From: CAYMSF01 sp964542255
Lineage (GTDB): Bacteria > Verrucomicrobiota > Lentisphaeria > Victivallales > Victivallaceae
Direction of reading: 5' to 3'
Assembly: GCA_964542255.1 (NCBI GenBank)
Contig: CAZITV010000008.1
Span: forward strand, 1 to 36,770
DNA length: 36,770 bases
This document shows positions 33,364-36,770 of this stretch, piece after piece. The position numbers and the translations under genes were made by a program. Each line of letters begins with the position of its first letter. Positions within the stretch are counted from its first letter, which is position 1. The notes beneath the pieces are model-generated. The model had not been told where the DNA came from. It ran no database searches and was given only the letters and a program-made list of their open reading frames with translations.

Positions 33364-34212
33364 ATGAAAAAAACCAATACAGCGCAATTAACACTTGATT
33401 TGTTTGCTGAAAAAACGGCAGCATATTCAAAAAAATCACCTGCTCAAACCAAGCAGGACACTATTTCTGACGGCAGCGACAGTCTGACCAGGCGCTCAAT
33501 GCAGCAGGCGGTAATCGGCTGGCTGCTGCCGCAAAATCCGAACGGCATCGGCTTGCGTGTACCAACCCGGCTCTCACGTTTTATGGCGGATATTGCTGCC
33601 TTCTGGTCCACGCCGCAAAGACAATTACTACAGCCTGCCAAAACCGTAATAGTTGAATTGCGCGACAACCGCGAGCAGTGCTGGGCTGACTGCGCCGACC
33701 GTGAAAAATTGCTCAAGGAACTGCGCAAACAAAAAGAAAATAAAGAATTACTGGAAACGGAAATCCGCACCACAGAGCCGCAATTGAAAGAACTCGACAA
33801 TCTGTTTGATGAGTACCAAAGTTGGAATTATGCCGCCAGCAGCAATATCAATTACCACAAATGTCTTAAAAAAATTGAAAAACTTCAGCATTCGCTATAC
33901 AAAGGCAGTAAATTCGAACAGATTCGCAGCGGACACGTGGCGACTCACCTCTATTTGGCAGTACCACAAGGCGAAGTCCACGCCGGTGAGCTTGCCGACG
34001 GCTGGGGTCTGCTCTATATTGATGCTGAAATGAACATCTCTGTTATCAAAAGTCCTGTAGAACAGGAGTCACCATTAAGTAACCGTCTGCATTTGGTGCA
34101 GAATATCGCTGCTGCCGGCATCAAAAGCGTGGCATTTGAAAATGGCGTTGTTGAAAGCAGAGAAAAAATATTTTTTGTAAAAAGGCCGCACCGCAGAAGA
34201 ATCCAACGATGA
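33364..34212 (+). CDS. MmcB-like putative DNA-repair/PD-(D/E)XK-type protein with coiled-coil insertion
   Basis: The 282 residues have no sure family match. The layout recalls MmcB-type PD-(D/E)XK proteins: a helix, then RFMADIAAFW with D76, a strand TVIVELR with E98 and R100 (the usual Lys replaced by Arg), and later HLYLAVPQGEV and LADGWGLLYID. A Lys/Glu-rich coiled coil (about 112-180) sits in the middle. If the reading is right, the catalytic Lys is changed, so nuclease activity is doubtful. The stop overlaps the acyltransferase start in ATGA (34209-34212), an unexpected pairing. The first 45 residues look disordered. Confidence 0.4.
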   Translation: MKKTNTAQLTLDLFAEKTAAYSKKSPAQTKQDTISDGSDSLTRRSMQQAVIGWLLPQNPNGIGLRVPTRLSRFMADIAAFWSTPQRQLLQPAKTVIVELRDNREQCWADCADREKLLKELRKQKENKELLETEIRTTEPQLKELDNLFDEYQSWNYAASSNINYHKCLKKIEKLQHSLYKGSKFEQIRSGHVATHLYLAVPQGEVHAGELADGWGLLYIDAEMNISVIKSPVEQESPLSNRLHLVQNIAAAGIKSVAFENGVVESREKIFFVKRPHRRRIQR

Positions 34213-35198
34213 AGAAAATACGTTTCCTGATTGAATATTATTTGGTACTAATTCCATATTCACTGTTGCGCATCTCACCGCACTGGCTCATAATTGCCGT
34301 TTCAAAATTTGTGGGCAACATAATCTTTTTAATGCCGGTTTACGGCAGAATAGCCACTGCCAATGTTCGTAGTGCTTTCCCGGAGATGTCACCGGCGGAG
34401 GCCGCCCGCATCGGTCGATGCAGTTTACAAAATCTTGCCGTCAATATGTGCGAGTTTTTTTGGGTTGCCGGCAAACCGCAGCGCATTACCCGCTATATGG
34501 AAGTGGAAGAAGCCACTGCCGCACGAATGCGGATGTACGCGGAACGCAACGAATTGGCCATCCTGGTCAACCCGCATTTGGGCAGCTGGGAAGGTTCAGC
34601 CATTGTCGCCACCCATTTATGTAATGTCAAAATGGTCGCCATCGCCAAAATGACCCGCAACCCATACGTCAACGATTTATTGAATAAAAAATCGCGGGAA
34701 ATTGAAGGACTTAAAATTATTTATTCCAAAGGCGCCATGCGTGAAACCATCAAGGCAGTGCATCAAGGTTATGCGGTGGGAACACTCATCGACCAAAACA
34801 CCAGAGTACGTGACGGTGGAATTTTTATTAATTTTTTTAATTTACCGGTACCATGCAGTAAAGCGCCGGCGACACTCTGGCGTTACTGCCAGACCAACAA
34901 TATTCCGGCGGTGCTGCTCTATGCAACAACGCTGCGTATCAATGGCAAGTTAGTCGGTCACTGCGAACCGGTGGCAAAACCGCTGGCAGAGTATGCTGAT
35001 GACGAAGAAATCATTCAAGAATTAATGCATTTAACCGAAAAATATATCCGGCAATATCCAGAGCAGTACCTGTGGTTTTACCGCCGTTTCCAGTACATAC
35101 CGCAGGAAATTGATACAGCCACCCGCCAGCGCTATCCTTTTTATGCTACAGTGGCTGACCAAAAATTCTACAGAAAAAAACATTTACCAGCAGAATAA
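34209..35198 (+). CDS. LpxL/HtrB-family lipid A acyltransferase
   Basis: The 329-residue protein is a lysophospholipid-type acyltransferase that adds a secondary acyl chain to lipid A at the inner membrane. It has an N-terminal anchor helix (about 10-45). The catalytic H-x4-E motif is NPHLGSWEGS with H123 and E128, and later come GTLIDQNTR and the end motif YLWFYRRFQ, close to the WxxxRxK-type region of LpxL. LpxL, LpxM and LpxP cannot be told apart here. Its presence supports an LPS-bearing outer membrane. It is translationally coupled to the preceding MmcB-like gene. Confidence 0.88.
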   Translation: MKKIRFLIEYYLVLIPYSLLRISPHWLIIAVSKFVGNIIFLMPVYGRIATANVRSAFPEMSPAEAARIGRCSLQNLAVNMCEFFWVAGKPQRITRYMEVEEATAARMRMYAERNELAILVNPHLGSWEGSAIVATHLCNVKMVAIAKMTRNPYVNDLLNKKSREIEGLKIIYSKGAMRETIKAVHQGYAVGTLIDQNTRVRDGGIFINFFNLPVPCSKAPATLWRYCQTNNIPAVLLYATTLRINGKLVGHCEPVAKPLAEYADDEEIIQELMHLTEKYIRQYPEQYLWFYRRFQYIPQEIDTATRQRYPFYATVADQKFYRKKHLPAE

Positions 35199-36017
35199 CC
35201 AATCTCAGAAAATATAAGCACACGGTTAAAGCCCCAATATGAATTTCAGGCAACTGCGCCATTTAAATAATCTCCACATCATCGCGATTCAAAAATCAAT
35301 GTTATAACAATTTGCTTTCATTGATAGACGCTCGATCGACCTTTGTCACCGATTTTTGCCATAAATCCTCGTACGATATTTATATATCCCTGCGGTTTAT
35401 AACCAAAATCCATCGCAAAATTCCTAATTGTTATTGTCTATGACTGATCGCTCATTGGTATAATATATATTATTATCATATACTGATGCTGGATTTTTTG
35501 AAATTTTCGTATATGTTTATGAACAGTATAATTTAACGTTCATTGTTCGCGCGAATACTTTATAGCACTGAACGTGTGTTACAAACCACGTGGGGTACCA
35601 CTCTGTGCCTCCATATAATCAACGTTTGTGGATGTAAACAATAACCTTCAGTGTGGCGAATTGCAGGAACAGCTAGTACTTTGTAAATCTTAAAATTTCG
35701 CATAGACGAGTTAGATTGCGGCTTGGATTTTTTAGTTCTGACTAATGGGCGATATAAATATTGTCTGAAGGAGGAGCTGGAAAATACGAACGCAAGAAAC
35801 GAGTTCCGCAATCTATACGTAATTTTTAGCTTTACAGATTACTAGTGTGTTAGAGTTATAAGGCAAACTGAAAAGCACACAGGCACCCGATAGAGTTGCA
35901 AAAATTACAAGGTTACGGCAGTGTGTGTAAATAATGACCAAAAACTTAACTGATTACCGTATTAGGTACAGCTTGGCTTCCGGTTGAGCTCTATAGGGAT
36001 TTTATTGAAGGCTGCAT
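35199..36017. other. Long intergenic region carrying a second MITE-like copy
   Basis: The 819 bases between the acyltransferase and SanA-like genes contain no convincing gene. The 83-codon minus frame at 35560-35811 lies largely over the repeat at 35673-35845. The rest is AT-rich with no recognised structure. Confidence 0.6.
35673..35845. repeat. MITE-like repeat with terminal inverted repeats, copy 2
   Basis: The 173-base element starts CTAGTACTTTGTAAAT, and the reverse complement of its end is CTAGTAATCTGTAAAG, 13 of 16 identical. It shares with copy 1 the blocks GGGCGATAT, AATAT, GTC, GAAG and CGCAAGAAAC in the same order, but lacks about 100 bases of the copy 1 interior. It encodes nothing recognisable. 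Confidence 0.65.
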
Positions 36018-36728
36018 GTGAAATTTTTAAGACTACATCATACTCCGCACCAGAAAAAGATTATCGCATTTATTATTGCGGTAATTATTTTTATTTTGCT
36101 GGTGATTATTTCTTGTGATTTTTACGCCAGGCAAAAGGCAGAACCGTATATTTACCGGAGTGTTGACGCCATTCCATATAATGAAGTTGGAATGGTTTTA
36201 GGCGTTTCAAAGACGGTGGGGAAAATCAGTAATGAGTATTTTTTAAACCGTATCAATACGGCAGTAAAACTTTACAATGCCAAAAAAATTAAATATATAA
36301 TGATCAGCGGTGCAAAATGCCCATACCGTAACTACAATGAGATGGAAGATATGCACAATTCACTCGTTGAGCGGGGAATTCCGCCTGATGTAATTATTCA
36401 GGATGGGGCGGGATACCGTACACTTGATTCAATTGTCCGCGCGAAAAAACTGCTTAACATGAAGAAATTTACAATTATTTCGCAGCATTTTCATAATACC
36501 CGCGCGGTATATATTGCAAAATTTTACAAACTTGATGTTGTGGCAATAGATGCTCCTGACTGCGGGTTATTTTATTGGGAATTACAGACTTTCATGCGTG
36601 AACATTTGGCTAAAGTTAAGATGATTTTGGATCTCCATCTGCTCAAAACCAAACCAGCGATTGACAGCGGCGCATATATGGTAGTTCCTGACTCGGTACG
36701 TTTTTCAGAAATCACCAGCAGTAATTAA
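36018..36728 (+). CDS. sanA: SanA/YdcF-like (DUF218) membrane protein
   Basis: The 236-residue protein has one N-terminal membrane helix (about 15-35) and a periplasmic DUF218 domain. The domain shows GMVLGVSKTV, NRINTAVKLYNAKKIKYIMISG, the segment GIPPDVIIQDGAGYRTLDSI, RAKKLLNMKKFTIISQHFHNTRA and a final AKVKMILDL. These segments follow SanA, a protein linked to envelope permeability and vancomycin resistance at high temperature. The start is GTG at 36018, supported by GAAGG six bases before; the ATG at 36016 is out of frame and hits a stop at once. Confidence 0.85.
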   Translation: MKFLRLHHTPHQKKIIAFIIAVIIFILLVIISCDFYARQKAEPYIYRSVDAIPYNEVGMVLGVSKTVGKISNEYFLNRINTAVKLYNAKKIKYIMISGAKCPYRNYNEMEDMHNSLVERGIPPDVIIQDGAGYRTLDSIVRAKKLLNMKKFTIISQHFHNTRAVYIAKFYKLDVVAIDAPDCGLFYWELQTFMREHLAKVKMILDLHLLKTKPAIDSGAYMVVPDSVRFSEITSSN

Positions 36729-36732
36729 TACT

Positions 36733-36752
36733 GAGTAGCAATCTTTACTATC
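36733..36752. repeat. Hairpin repeat, copy 2 (inverted relative to 22227-22246)
   Basis: The 20 bases are the exact reverse complement of 22227-22246. The sequence then diverges and is cut by the window end. It begins 5 bases after the SanA-like stop, a position suited to a terminator or intergenic repeat. Confidence 0.65.
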
Positions 36753-36770
36753 GAGCTAATTTCAAAACTC

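Noticed and set aside
35560..35811. 83-codon minus-strand ORF
   Set aside because: It mostly covers the second repeat copy and has no recognisable domain or start signal.
1..36770. CRISPR array, rRNA genes or complete insertion sequence
   Set aside because: No regularly spaced direct repeats, rRNA-like segments or transposase motifs were seen.

Overview
The window is chromosomal DNA of a Gram-negative bacterium of moderate GC content. The lipid A-type acyltransferase, Lgt, the Tat translocase and the MEP isoprenoid enzymes all point to a double-membraned cell. Several traits suggest the PVC group, most plausibly Lentisphaerota/Victivallales or a relative: uroporphyrinogen-decarboxylase-like proteins inside a sugar operon, a GntR DNA-binding domain joined to a solute-binding-protein-like domain, and a sugar isomerase-like gene among housekeeping genes. 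This placement is inferred from gene content and was not computed.

Layout. 1-4.85 kb: a class II aldolase cut by the window edge, tatA with a short ORF directly after its stop codon, a WYL regulator, a uracil-DNA-glycosylase-like protein with an adjoining acidic membrane protein, and a TIM-barrel sugar isomerase-like gene. 4.85-8.2 kb: a structured intergenic element, a desulforedoxin-like protein, tatC, and convergent rluD-like and lgt genes. 8.5-18.9 kb: a CAT-anticodon tRNA gene, a divergently transcribed GntR/solute-binding-like regulator, and a sugar operon. The operon holds a beta-propeller protein, a broken UroD-like gene, an alpha/beta hydrolase, a UroD-like protein, a GH130 phosphorylase, a second UroD-like protein and a GH1 beta-glycosidase. 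It ends beside a degenerate copy of the 3' half of the same tRNA. 19-25.6 kb: proB, miaB, an RsbW-like ATPase, dnaA with an AT-rich candidate origin, an isoprenylcysteine-methyltransferase-like membrane protein and an SGNH hydrolase. 25.6-33 kb: a MITE-like repeat, then a minus-strand block cobO-cobB-folE-dtd-ispC-rseP-ispG. 33.3-36.8 kb: an MmcB-like protein overlapping an lpxL-type acyltransferase, a long gap with a second MITE-like copy, and a SanA-like membrane protein. The window ends in a hairpin repeat also found near 22.2 kb.

The most notable region is the roughly 10.3-kb carbohydrate island between the tRNA and its 3' remnant. That is the geometry left by site-specific integration into a tRNA gene, although no integrase is visible. 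The GH130 and GH1 enzymes suggest cytoplasmic breakdown of beta-linked (probably manno- or gluco-) oligosaccharides. The regulator may sense a sugar through its solute-binding-like domain, and the two UroD-superfamily proteins have an unknown role there. No CRISPR array, rRNA gene or complete insertion sequence was seen.
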